Shown piece after piece: positions 1-7,467 of a DNA stretch of 64,000 nucleotides. The position numbers and the translations under genes were made by a program. Origin of the DNA: Streptomyces cathayae (GTDB taxonomy: Bacteria > Actinomycetota > Actinomycetes > Streptomycetales > Streptomycetaceae); NCBI RefSeq assembly GCF_029760955.1, contig NZ_CP121682.1:2790001-2854000 (forward strand). Reading direction: 5' to 3'. Numbering within the stretch: the stretch's first letter is position 1; each line of letters begins with the position of its first letter. The notes below the pieces were generated by a model, which did no database searches, was not told the DNA's origin, and saw only the letters and a list, made by a program, of their open reading frames with translations.

Positions 1-19
1 GGAGCGGCACGGCCCAGTT

Positions 20-295
20 CTACCAGGAACCGTCATTTTCCTCCGCAGGCATCCCCACGTTCTTCACGGCACCGCAAGCCGGGCCGAGTCCCTTTCCCGA
101 GGGTGGTGCCGAGTGCCCGGCCGCCCGTTCCAGCAGTGCCCGCGCCGGGTCCGCGTAGCGGAGGGCGGCCCTCTCGTCGATGATGCCTGTCTTGGTGCTC
201 GCGCATGTGCCCGGGACGGTGCCGGTGTCGTCCATCGACCGAACCGCATCCCGCACGGCCCGGTGGAGGCGGGAGACGCCCTGACGCACGCTCAT
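20..295 (-). CDS. Hypothetical protein, 91 aa
   Basis: A 91-residue protein starting MSVRQGVSRLHRAV. Its ATG lies one base after the stop of the upstream winged-helix gene, so translational coupling is likely. The N-terminal half is probably an amphipathic helix rich in Arg, Val and Asp; no membrane segment, signal peptide or known domain was recognised. Upstream in-frame starts exist but would run into the neighbouring gene. Function unknown; the tight coupling suggests it works with the upstream protein. Confidence 0.5.
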   Translation of the reverse strand: MSVRQGVSRLHRAVRDAVRSMDDTGTVPGTCASTKTGIIDERAALRYADPARALLERAAGHSAPPSGKGLGPACGAVKNVGMPAEENDGSW

Positions 296-296
296 G

Positions 297-1220
297 TCAA
301 CCGACCTCCCTGCATTCGGTTCGGCAGTCGCGACAGCGGTCGGGGCCCGGTACCGGGGCGCGGAAGCCGCGGTCGCAGCCGTCGCAGTTGCGCATCTCGT
401 ACCGGCCGGGTGAGGGCTCGGCCGGTGCACGGAAGGGCGGCGGGGGCGGCAGCTGGGCGGTGAGGCGGTGGGCCAGGAGGGCGGCGGGGCGGCGTACGCC
501 CTCGGGCGGCAGGTCGGCGGTCAGGGCGTGGCGTACGGCGGCGGGGGTGACGTCCCGCTCCAGCCAGGCGGCGACGCCGGGCGCCAGGTGGGCCGTGTCG
601 CAGGCGGAGAGGAACAGCCGGGGATCGTGGCGGTGGAGGCCGGCGAGGAGGTCGGTGGCGGCCTGGAGGAGCGTGGGGGCGGGGTACCCGGGGCCGGGTA
701 CGGCAGGGAGCTGCTTGCGGGGAGCTCGTTCCTCACGCGCCGCGCGCGGCGACTCCCGTTCCTCGCACGCTTCCTGCCGCTCCTGCTGTTGCGGTTCCGC
801 CGCCGGACAGGTGGGTGTCCCGGCGTGGTGGCGGGCCGCCTCCGGCTGGTTGCAGGAGGTCGTGCGGGTGACGATCCGGCCGGAGGAGGTGCGTACGCGC
901 TCGCGGCGCAGGTAGCCGTGGGCCTCCAGCTCGCGCAGGGCGGCGGCGATACGGGTGGCCCCCTCGGGGAACCGGGCGGAGAGGGTCTTGATGTCCGCCG
1001 GGGCGCCCTTCGGCAGCGACTGGAGGTGCGTACCGAGCCCGATGGCGAGCAGCGAGAGCTTCTGGTGCTGGGCGAGGTGGTTGCCGATGACCGTGAAGCG
1101 GGTGGTGTGGCGGGAGTTGTCGTGCTGGAGCCCACCGGTGCGGTGGCCCCGGTTCGGGCGCTGGTTGCCCGCGATACGGGCCTGGGCGCGCGGGTGCGCG
1201 CTAGGGTTCTGGGTACCCAT
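297..1220 (-). CDS. Winged-helix DNA-binding protein with C-terminal zinc ribbon
   Basis: About 307 residues starting MGTQNPSAHPRAQ; AGGA sits about 9 bases before the ATG. The N-terminal half (about residues 40-120) has a MarR-like winged-helix pattern: TVIGNHLAQHQKLSLLAIG, then a helix-turn-helix ending in ALRELEAHGYLRRERVR and a wing. The middle is Glu/Arg/Pro-rich and probably disordered. The C-terminus carries two CxxC pairs (CDGCDRGF and CRDCRTEC), a likely zinc ribbon. Such proteins occur in Streptomyces accessory regions and probably act as transcription regulators; the target is unknown. A 91-residue gene follows one base after the stop. Confidence 0.75.
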   Translation of the reverse strand: MGTQNPSAHPRAQARIAGNQRPNRGHRTGGLQHDNSRHTTRFTVIGNHLAQHQKLSLLAIGLGTHLQSLPKGAPADIKTLSARFPEGATRIAAALRELEAHGYLRRERVRTSSGRIVTRTTSCNQPEAARHHAGTPTCPAAEPQQQERQEACEERESPRAAREERAPRKQLPAVPGPGYPAPTLLQAATDLLAGLHRHDPRLFLSACDTAHLAPGVAAWLERDVTPAAVRHALTADLPPEGVRRPAALLAHRLTAQLPPPPPFRAPAEPSPGRYEMRNCDGCDRGFRAPVPGPDRCRDCRTECREVG

Positions 1221-1438
1221 CGGGAAGTCCTGTCTTCCTCGGTGGTCAGGCCCTCGCACTGGGATTGCAGTCCCGGCGGGGGCCGTCGCATGTCTGCTGT
1301 TGTCCTGCGCTGAGCGTCGGTCCTCGACGGCCCGAAAATCCAGCCGAACCGGAGATGTTCACCCGCCCGAGTGAGTGCACGCCACGGGCGGGAGGGGTGG
1401 GGCTTGGTGGGGTTCTTTCCCCCTCGTTCTTTGTCTTT

Positions 1439-1906
1439 TCAGCCGTCGACGCCGCCGGAACCCGCGATGTCGCGTTCCGGTGGCGTCAGGCTCAGTTCGG
1501 CCCATACGGTTTTCCGCGGGAACCGCCCCTCGACCACTCCCCAGCGGTCGGCGAGCGCCTCGACGAGCAGCAGCCCACGCCCCGACTCGGCCCCGTCATC
1601 GGGCGCTTGGAGTGCGGGCAGCCGCTCGCCGCGCGTGTCTGTGACCTCGATGCGGAGCGTGCCTCCGACCACGTAGAGCGTCAGGCGGAAACTGCGCCCG
1701 GGAAGCCGGCCATGAGTGGCCGCGTTGGCCGCCAGCTCCGCCACGACATGGCTCGCCGCCTCCTGCGGAAGCCCCCAGTCCCGGAGCGCGTCCGCCGCGA
1801 GCAGACGGGCGAGGCGGGCACCGCGCGGGGTGGACGACAGCAGCACGGTGAAGTCGCGGATTCCGCTGTCGGGTTGGGATCTGGTCTCGGCAATTTCCTG
1901 ATTCAC
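1439..1906 (-). CDS. RsbW/SpoIIAB-like ATP-binding regulatory protein
   Basis: About 155 residues with the HATPase_c fold of anti-sigma-factor kinases. VVAELAANAATHG is the N box, IEVTDTRGERLP the G1 box, and SGRGLLLVEALADRWGV the G2 region, in the usual order. The chosen GTG (VNQEIAETRSQ) gives the typical length; no clear Shine-Dalgarno precedes it, so leaderless translation or another start is possible. It is divergent from an XRE-DUF5753 gene and a DUF397 gene, the arrangement seen around whiJ-like loci of Streptomyces. It probably binds ATP and controls its partners by protein contact. Confidence 0.8.
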   Translation of the reverse strand: MNQEIAETRSQPDSGIRDFTVLLSSTPRGARLARLLAADALRDWGLPQEAASHVVAELAANAATHGRLPGRSFRLTLYVVGGTLRIEVTDTRGERLPALQAPDDGAESGRGLLLVEALADRWGVVEGRFPRKTVWAELSLTPPERDIAGSGGVDG

Positions 1907-2062
1907 GTCACTCAGCGTGGCCGACCGGACATACCGTGATGAGTAATCACGGCGCTGCGTAGGGTGACCGTCCACGGCTTGCCCGGCCTTGTCCGAACTG
2001 TCGACGCGGCCCCTCACCCGCACGTCGTGACGATACTGCGCGGCACAACGGAGGAGCGCGAC

Positions 2063-2947
2063 ATGTCGGTGAACGGCGAGGCGGTGCGGGTCACGACCGA
2101 GGCGGACCAGACGGATGAACCGGGATGGGAGGTCGACCCGGACGACGACTGGGCACTCGCGGTAGTGGCCACCGTGGGACGGCAGTTGAGGCTCCGCCGG
2201 GAGGCGGCGGGCATGAGGGTCGGCGACTTCGCGGTGGCGGTCGGTTACGGCGACGACCTCGTGTACAAGATCGAGAGCGGCAAGCGCATCCCCCGGCCCG
2301 AGTTCTTGGACACGGCGGACGAGCTGTTCAATGCCGGTGGCCTCATCTCGGCGATGAAGGAGGACGTGAAGAAGGTCCGGTACCCGAAGAAGGTGCGGGA
2401 CTTGGCGCAGATGGAAGGGCGGGCGGTTGAGCTCCAGCTGTATGACCCCGTGAACATCCACGGCCTCTTGCAGACGCCGGATTACACGCAAGCTCTGTTC
2501 CGGATGCGGCGACCTCGATACTCCGAGGAGGAAGTCGAACGAGGTGTAGCTGCTCGCATGGCCCGTAAATCTGTCTTCGAGCGCGACTCGGCACCCGAAC
2601 TCAGCTTTATCCAGGACGAGTGGACGCTCAGGAGGCGGCTCGGGGGGACAATGGTGGTACGCCAGCAGCTCGAACACCTGCTTGAGCTGGGGAAGTTGCC
2701 GAACGTCGAGATCCAGGTGATGCCGGTGGACCGCGAGGAGCACGCCGGTGTGGACGGGGCGATCGAAGTGCTGAAGTTCGAGGATGGAACGGCGGTGGGC
2801 CGCTCACCGGGCGTTGCCCACGGCCGAGCGGTTTCCGACCCGAGGCAACTCCGTATCCTTGAACTCCGTTATGGCATCATCCGGGCGCAGGCTCTCACAC
2901 CACGCGAGTCGGCCGTGTTCATCGACCAACTGCTGGGGGAGACATGA
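2063..2947 (+). CDS. XRE-family regulator with DUF5753 (Scr1/WhiJ-like)
   Basis: 294 residues. The helix-turn-helix (about residues 36-90, GRQLRLRREAAGMRVGDFA to IESGKRIPRPE) is followed by the long DUF5753 domain, with characteristic NIHGLLQTPDYTQALFR and PNVEIQVMPVDREEHAG stretches. The ATG at 2063 is chosen over an in-frame start 99 bases upstream because GGAGGAG lies 7 bases before it. It overlaps the following DUF397 gene by 4 bases and is divergent from an RsbW-like ATPase. Such trios modulate development and antibiotic production in Streptomyces; the specific targets here are unknown. Confidence 0.9.
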   Translation: MSVNGEAVRVTTEADQTDEPGWEVDPDDDWALAVVATVGRQLRLRREAAGMRVGDFAVAVGYGDDLVYKIESGKRIPRPEFLDTADELFNAGGLISAMKEDVKKVRYPKKVRDLAQMEGRAVELQLYDPVNIHGLLQTPDYTQALFRMRRPRYSEEEVERGVAARMARKSVFERDSAPELSFIQDEWTLRRRLGGTMVVRQQLEHLLELGKLPNVEIQVMPVDREEHAGVDGAIEVLKFEDGTAVGRSPGVAHGRAVSDPRQLRILELRYGIIRAQALTPRESAVFIDQLLGET

Positions 2948-3153
2948 TCCGCAACACCTCGTCCAGGGACGCTAGCGACCTGACGTGGTTCAAGAGCAGC
3001 TACAGCAGCGGGGCGGAGACGGACTCCTGCGTCGAGATCGCCACCCAGCCCGGCACCATCCACGTCCGTGACTCCAAGGACGTGGACGGCGGCCGGCTGG
3101 CCTTCGCCCCCTCCGCGTGGGCCGACTTCGTCCCGTACGCGGTAAGGGGCTGA
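2944..3153 (+). CDS. DUF397 protein (Scr2-like)
   Basis: 69 residues with the full DUF397 signature: LTWFKSSYSSG near the N-terminus, a single Cys in DSCVEIA, VRDSKD in the middle and a Trp-Phe C-terminal motif (SAWADFVPYAVRG). Its ATG overlaps the stop of the XRE-DUF5753 gene by 4 bases, so the two are co-translated. DUF397 proteins are the usual small partner of DUF5753 regulators and are thought to antagonise them by direct contact. Confidence 0.9.
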   Translation: MIRNTSSRDASDLTWFKSSYSSGAETDSCVEIATQPGTIHVRDSKDVDGGRLAFAPSAWADFVPYAVRG

Positions 3154-3487
3154 CCCAGCGACCCGCTGCTCGACCTCCAGTACGCCCACTTCGCCGCCCA
3201 GGAAACGGGCGATGGCGGTGAACTCGTCGAGGGCGGACTGGAGGTCGCAGACGATCACCTCGGGCGGGGCCCTTCATTCACGTGATGTCGAAGTTGACCT
3301 TGTCGCGAGCGGTCAGATCCTCGTAGCCGAACGGATTGCATGCCTGCACCCAGTGGGCCCGCGTCCACTCCGGAACCCACCCGGACAAACGGTGGTGAAC
3401 CGTTGCTGGACGCTTGTTCACCGCGCCCCACAGCCAGGACGCATCAAATCGACCCCCTCGCATCGATACAGGGGTGCCATTCGATAC
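3154..3487. other. Intergenic region with a possible gene remnant
   Basis: No supported gene lies between the DUF397 and AbiEi-like genes. On the minus strand the stretch below 3258 reads as a coherent peptide (IVCDLQSALDEFTAIARFLGG and on), which looks like the start of a lost gene. Its first 23 bases (3233-3255) recur at 4598-4620 with one mismatch. The right end holds the repeats before the antitoxin gene. Confidence 0.4.
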
Positions 3488-3488
3488 A
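3463..3488 (+). promoter_or_regulatory. Direct repeats before AbiEi-like antitoxin gene
   Basis: TCGATACA occurs at 3463-3470 and again at 3481-3488; the last A of the second copy is the first base of the ATG. AbiEi antitoxins are known to repress their own promoter by binding repeats, so this is a plausible operator. The assignment is inferred from position only. Confidence 0.4.
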
Positions 3489-4102
3489 TGACCGCTATGG
3501 AAAACCCCTGCTTGGAGCGGCGGCTGGCAAGCCGCTCTCCCACGTTCACTACGGCACAGGCACGCCAGGCACTGTTCTCTCCCCGCGACCTGGCGTCCTT
3601 GGTCGCTGAGGGGGAGATAGACGAACTGTCCCGTGGTATGTACCGACAGGCCGACGCACCCGAGACCGCACACACGGACCTGCTGGCCGTGTGCACTCGG
3701 GCACCCCGTGCCGTCGTGTGCGGTGAGTCCGCTCTGGCCCTGCACGAGCTGATCGACGACATCCCCACGGCGGTACACATCGCCGTGCCACGCGGTTCAC
3801 GCCGCCCCACGATTTCCTATCCGCCGACCGTAGTGGCGCAGTACGCCGCCAAGACCTTCGGTCTCGGCGTCGAACGGTTCGAAGCAGCCCCCGGAGAGAC
3901 CATCCCCCTTTACAGCGCTGCCCGCAGCACGGTCGACGCCATGCGCCACCGCAACCGCATCGACGAGACCCTCGCCCTGTCCGCACTCGGCCGCTACCTG
4001 CGCCGCAACGGACGCGGCGGGGTCAGCGAACTCCAGCACATCGCCCACGAACTGGGCGCTCTCTCCGTCATCCGCCCCGCAGTAGAGGCGGTGCTCGCCT
4101 GA
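3488..4102 (+). CDS. AbiEi-type antitoxin, transcriptional regulator (type IV TA)
   Basis: 204 residues. The N-terminal winged-helix (about residues 12-55: FTTAQARQAL, LASLVAEGEIDELSRGMYR) is followed by the AbiEi_1 C-terminal domain, with ESALALHELIDDIPTAVHIAVPRG and TIPLYSAARSTVDAMRHRNRI. Known AbiEi proteins counter a nucleotidyltransferase toxin and repress their own operon. There is no clear Shine-Dalgarno; a second ATG lies nine bases on (MENPCLE). The stop overlaps the ATG of the toxin-like gene by one base (TGATG), the usual AbiE arrangement. The adjacent toxin appears truncated, so this may be an orphan antitoxin. Confidence 0.82.
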   Translation: MTAMENPCLERRLASRSPTFTTAQARQALFSPRDLASLVAEGEIDELSRGMYRQADAPETAHTDLLAVCTRAPRAVVCGESALALHELIDDIPTAVHIAVPRGSRRPTISYPPTVVAQYAAKTFGLGVERFEAAPGETIPLYSAARSTVDAMRHRNRIDETLALSALGRYLRRNGRGGVSELQHIAHELGALSVIRPAVEAVLA

Positions 4103-4572
4103 TGGCCAACCCGACACGCGACACCACTGCCGGGCGCGTCTACAACGACCTGCGCAACCTGGCCCGCCGCAACAACCGGTCCACGGACGAGGTAATGGTC
4201 GAGTACGTCCTCGAACGGTTCCTCTACCGACTGGGGACATCACCCCTCGGCCGGGAGCACTTCGTCCTCAAAGGCGCCCTGCTGCTCGCCCAGTTCGGCG
4301 CCCGTCGGACGACCCGCGACATCGACATCCTCGGCCGCGCGTTCCCCGCCGAAGAGACCGAGATCATCCGCAGGATCGCCGCCACCACCGACCTCGCCGA
4401 GCGCCGCCAGACCTCCTACACCGCATGGCGCCGCCGACAAGGTCCCGCCACGATCGGCTACCCCGAACGCTTCACTGACGTCGTCCGGCAGGTCACCGCC
4501 TTCGCAGACCCGCTCCTCAACGGCGATTCCGCCACCCGCACATGGGATGCAGCGAACCTCGCATGGTCGTGA
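4102..4572 (+). pseudogene. AbiEii-like nucleotidyltransferase toxin, internally deleted
   Basis: 156 residues, against roughly 280-300 for intact AbiEii proteins. The N-terminal part is recognisable: an opening helical region, then FVLKGALLLAQFGARRTTRD and DIDIL, the first nucleotidyltransferase motif with its DxD. After about residue 90 the sequence passes directly to what resembles the C-terminal helical region (AERRQTSYTAWRRRQ, FTDVVRQVTAFADPLL). The central part with the later catalytic motifs is missing, without a frameshift. Translation is coupled to the antitoxin. It is probably catalytically dead, or else a divergent short form; the deletion is inferred from memory of the family. Confidence 0.65.
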
Positions 4573-4597
4573 ACCAGCCCGTCCAATGATCAGCCGT

Positions 4598-4620
4598 GCG
4601 GACTGGAGGTCGCGGACGAT
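4598..4620. repeat. 23-bp near-repeat flanking the AbiE cassette (right copy)
   Basis: Bases 4598-4620 match 3233-3255 with one mismatch and lie in the same orientation, bracketing the two AbiE-like genes. On the minus strand both copies read IV(R/C)DLQSA. They may be remnants of one gene interrupted or duplicated when the cassette arrived. Confidence 0.5.
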
Positions 4621-4735
4621 GTGTTCTCGACGCGCCTAGTACTCCAGCAGGATTTCGCTGTCTGACCTGCGAGGTTCACCGGGCGGCTGGAATACTGGTA
4701 TGCCTTTCCATCTTCTTCCCCCGAGGGAGGCTCTG

Positions 4736-5122
4736 ATGACAGACACCGACGAGTGGTCCTTCACCGTGGACGAGGACGGCATGGTCTTCGCCGTCGCACC
4801 CTCCGGTGTGCCGGAGAACGTGCGGCTCGCCGTCGAGACCTTGCTGGTTCCCTTCAGCGACTCGGCCGTCGCCGTGGAGGGCTATCTGCGCGAGTGGCGG
4901 CGGATGGCGGAGGAGTTCGGCGACGACTACGCCCTGTCGACCACGAGTGCGCAGGTCAGCCGCGTGGGGCCGGATGAGATCGAACTTGGGGACATGTACG
5001 GGCAGTTCGAGGACTGTCGGATGAGTGCCCATGAGTTCGAGAGGATGCTCGGACAGCTGATCGGCTTCCTGAAGTCGCTCCACCGCGAGGGCGAATCGCA
5101 CAGATTGATCACGACCCGATAA
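4736..5122 (+). CDS. Hypothetical acidic protein, 128 aa
   Basis: A soluble acidic protein (MTDTDEWSFTVDEDGMVF at the start) with a strong GAGGGAGG ribosome site 5 bases before the ATG. It is rich in Glu/Asp and aromatic residues, with a helical C-terminal segment (AHEFERMLGQLIGFLKSLHRE). No signal peptide or membrane segment is visible. Size and charge resemble small immunity-type proteins of polymorphic toxin systems, but no toxin is adjacent and no family was recognised. Confidence 0.65.
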   Translation: MTDTDEWSFTVDEDGMVFAVAPSGVPENVRLAVETLLVPFSDSAVAVEGYLREWRRMAEEFGDDYALSTTSAQVSRVGPDEIELGDMYGQFEDCRMSAHEFERMLGQLIGFLKSLHREGESHRLITTR

Positions 5123-5494
5123 GCCCCCTAGCAGGGCCGCCGGCATTGCGGCTGACCGCCCATCCAGGGGGAGATCATCTACCGAGACCGGGGGGTCGCC
5201 TGTCACCTGGACTGGTCGGTGCCCCGCCGGGTGGTGTGGGGGATCCCCACGGCCCCGACGCTGCGAGGCCGGAGAGGGTGCCCTATGGAAAAGCGTGAGC
5301 ACTCGGCCGCCAAGTGCCACTTAAGCGCTCAAACGAGCGGCATCAGGACAGTAACGGCCAAAGTGTTCACGGTTCTGAGACAGTGTGTCCTCCCCCGGGC
5401 ATGGACGCGTGTCCCGGCGCCCACGTCGAGCCCGCCGGACAGGCTGATGCCGAGGCCGTCCGGCTACGGCGTCGCCGTCAAGTGGGGGAGGAGA
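5123..5494. other. Intergenic region upstream of the BtrH-domain gene
   Basis: 372 bases without a convincing gene; open frames here lack ribosome sites and codon bias. A short dyad (CGCTC-AAA-CGAGCG-like) lies near 5326-5339. The region probably carries the promoter of the BtrH-domain gene. Confidence 0.35.
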
Positions 5495-6487
5495 ATGAGC
5501 GGCATGGTCATGGTGAAAGGCATCGATGCCCGCGGCATGCAGCACTGCGAGACGACGGCGCTGGGGGTGCTGCTGCGGCACGAGGGGATCGACCTGTCCG
5601 AGCCCATGCTGTTCGGGCTCGGCTCCGGGCTGTCCTTCGTCTACTGGGACAGCAAGGCCATGGGGTTTCCCTTCCTGGGAGGCCGGGTCAAGCCGTTCGA
5701 GCTCACCAGGAACCTGGCCGCCGCCCTCGGGCTCGAGCTGCTGGTCGAGGAGACCACCTCCCCGCGCAAGGCATGGCGGAACGTGGCGGGACCCCTCGAC
5801 GCCGGTCGGCCGGTCGGCCTTCAACTCGACAGCTACCACCTGGACTACTTCAGCACCGAGGTGCACTTCGGCGGGCACATCGTGGCCATGTACGGCTACG
5901 ACGAGCAGGACGCCTACCTGGTGGACACCGACCAGCAGGGCGGAGCCGTCTCCACCGGCCTCGCCGGCCTGGCCAGAGCCAGGGCCGCGCGCGGCCCCAT
6001 GACCGCCAGGCACCGCTCCTTCACCCTCACAGTGCCCGGCGGCCCGGCGTCACCGCGGGACAGGGTCATCCCCGCGATCAGGACCTGCGCCGACGCCTTC
6101 CTGAACCCGCCCATCGCGAACCTGGGCCACCGGGGCATCGAGAAGACCGCCGGGCAGGTGCCGAAGTGGCTGCAGCGCAGCGACGATCCGCGGGAGGACC
6201 TGTCACGGACCGCCGTCCTCATGGAGAGGGCCGGTACCGGCGGCGCCCTGTTCCGCACTCTCTACCGGGACTTCCTCGCCGAGTGCGCCCAGCTGATCGA
6301 CAGCGGCCACCTGCGCACCGGCCACGCCCTGTACGCCGAGGCCGCCACCCTCTGGACGCAGGTGGCCGCACTCGTCGCGGCAGCGGGCGAATCCGGTGAC
6401 GCGAGGAACCTCGTACAGGCCGGCTCCGTCCTCCACGACCTCTCACGCATCGAACGCGAGGCGATGCAGGCACTCAGCCTGCTCTAG
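5495..6487 (+). CDS. BtrH N-terminal domain / DUF4872 protein
   Basis: 330 residues. The N-terminal half (about 10-150) matches the BtrH_N pattern: QHCETTALGVLLRHEGI with the conserved Cys, LSEPMLFGLGSGLSF, and later HFGGHIVAMYGYDEQDAYLVDTD with the His-Asp part of a papain-like centre. The C-terminal half is all-helical DUF4872. BtrH itself transfers an acyl group from a carrier protein to ribostamycin in butirosin biosynthesis; most homologues are uncharacterised. No carrier protein or aminoglycoside genes are nearby, so the substrate is unknown. The alternative start ATG 5504 is better spaced from GGAGGAG. The stop overlaps the convergent regulator's stop. Confidence 0.8.
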   Translation: MSGMVMVKGIDARGMQHCETTALGVLLRHEGIDLSEPMLFGLGSGLSFVYWDSKAMGFPFLGGRVKPFELTRNLAAALGLELLVEETTSPRKAWRNVAGPLDAGRPVGLQLDSYHLDYFSTEVHFGGHIVAMYGYDEQDAYLVDTDQQGGAVSTGLAGLARARAARGPMTARHRSFTLTVPGGPASPRDRVIPAIRTCADAFLNPPIANLGHRGIEKTAGQVPKWLQRSDDPREDLSRTAVLMERAGTGGALFRTLYRDFLAECAQLIDSGHLRTGHALYAEAATLWTQVAALVAAAGESGDARNLVQAGSVLHDLSRIEREAMQALSLL

Positions 6488-7314
6488 GTCCGGTCAGGGG
6501 GCGGGGGCAGGGCGACGGCCCGGAGGAAGTTCTGCGCGAAGACCTCGATGGCCTCTTCCGTGGAAGGCAGCTCCGCGCCGGGCAGGTGCGCGGCGGCGGG
6601 GCGCAGCAGGAAGTGGGAGAGGACGGGGCCCGTCATCTGCTGGATCAGCAGCAGCAGGGGGAGGTCCCGGATCCGTCCCGCGGCGATCTCTTCGGTCAGC
6701 CACTGCCCGACGCCGTCGAGTACCCGCGGGAAGAATCGCCGGTACACGGACTGGACCAGCGGGTCCTCGGGGCGTGAGAGGGCGTCGGCGAGCATGGCGG
6801 GCAGGACCCGCGGCTCACGACCGAGGGCATCGGCCAGCAGACGGTAGACCCTGCGGACCGTCTCCGGCAGGTCCTCGTGCGGGCCGGCGAGGACGGCTTC
6901 GACGTCCAGGATCGGGCCGTAGCGCTCGTAGACCGCCTGCAGCAGTTCGTCCCGTCCGCCGAACGCCGCGTACAGGCTGTGCACGGAGCACCGGGCGTCG
7001 GCGGCCACGCGTTCCAGGGTGGCCGCGGTCAGGCCGTGCTCGCTGATGAGCCCGGCCGCGGCCTCCACGGCGCGCAGCCGGACCGGCTTCTGGCCTCCGG
7101 GATCCACTCCGGCCGCCCGTACCGCCTCGTCCAGCGCACGACGGGTGCCACCGAGCCGTCGCATCAAGGTGCTGCGGGAGATGCCCGCTTCCTCGGCGAC
7201 GGCCAGCAGCGGGACGTCGGCCACCGGCACGCCCCGGGTGCGGGAGACGCGCAGTGCCGCCCTTACCACTTCTTCCGGCACCGCTCCTGCAGAGAACTCG
7301 CTGATACTTGACAC
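6484..7314 (-). CDS. TetR-like regulator with two N-terminal HTH segments
   Basis: 276 residues from the GTG at 7314 (VSSISEFSAG). Two TetR_N-like segments appear in tandem: about residues 14-65 (VVRAALRVSRTRGV to AEEAGISRSTLMRRLGG) and about 80-130 (LRAVEAAAGLISEHGL to VAADARCSVHSLYAAFGGR). The second fits the canonical TetR pattern; a typical member has one. The rest is the helical ligand-binding domain. The GTG lies inside the divergent promoter of the neighbouring membrane protein gene, and TAACCT sits 8-13 bases before it, so a leaderless transcript is plausible. Probably represses the divergent gene; ligand unknown. Confidence 0.85.
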   Translation of the reverse strand: MSSISEFSAGAVPEEVVRAALRVSRTRGVPVADVPLLAVAEEAGISRSTLMRRLGGTRRALDEAVRAAGVDPGGQKPVRLRAVEAAAGLISEHGLTAATLERVAADARCSVHSLYAAFGGRDELLQAVYERYGPILDVEAVLAGPHEDLPETVRRVYRLLADALGREPRVLPAMLADALSRPEDPLVQSVYRRFFPRVLDGVGQWLTEEIAAGRIRDLPLLLLIQQMTGPVLSHFLLRPAAAHLPGAELPSTEEAIEVFAQNFLRAVALPPPPDRT

Positions 7315-7336
7315 ATGGATAAGGTTACCCTGTAAT
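7308..7336 (+). promoter_or_regulatory. Consensus-like promoter of the membrane protein gene
   Basis: TTGACA (7308-7313), a 17-bp spacer and TGTAAT (7331-7336) form an almost ideal housekeeping-sigma promoter, unusual for Streptomyces. It points toward the gene at 7468. The spacer holds AAGGTTACCC, a near-dyad that may be the operator of the divergent TetR-like protein, whose start codon lies inside the promoter. Confidence 0.75.
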
Positions 7337-7467
7337 CGAGTTTCATTCCAGGGTGGTGCCGCCCGTGCGGGGCGGCGCGAGACCACCGATTCCCGTCACC
7401 GCCCTGCCCGGCGCCGGTGCCTGTGCCCGGCGACGCGTCCGCAGGCCGGAAGGAGACCGCGACCGCC

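Noticed and set aside
2869..3258. Minus-strand frame overlapping the DUF397 gene
   Set aside because: The part beneath DUF397 is antisense shadow; only the first 30-odd residues look gene-like and they are treated as a possible remnant.
3233..4620. Direct repeats considered as attachment sites of an integrative element
   Set aside because: There is no integrase, excisionase or tRNA gene nearby, and the bracketed DNA holds only two AbiE-like genes.
7417..7467. Longer start for the membrane protein gene
   Set aside because: The ATG at 7468 has an AGGAGA site; the extension adds a short low-information peptide.
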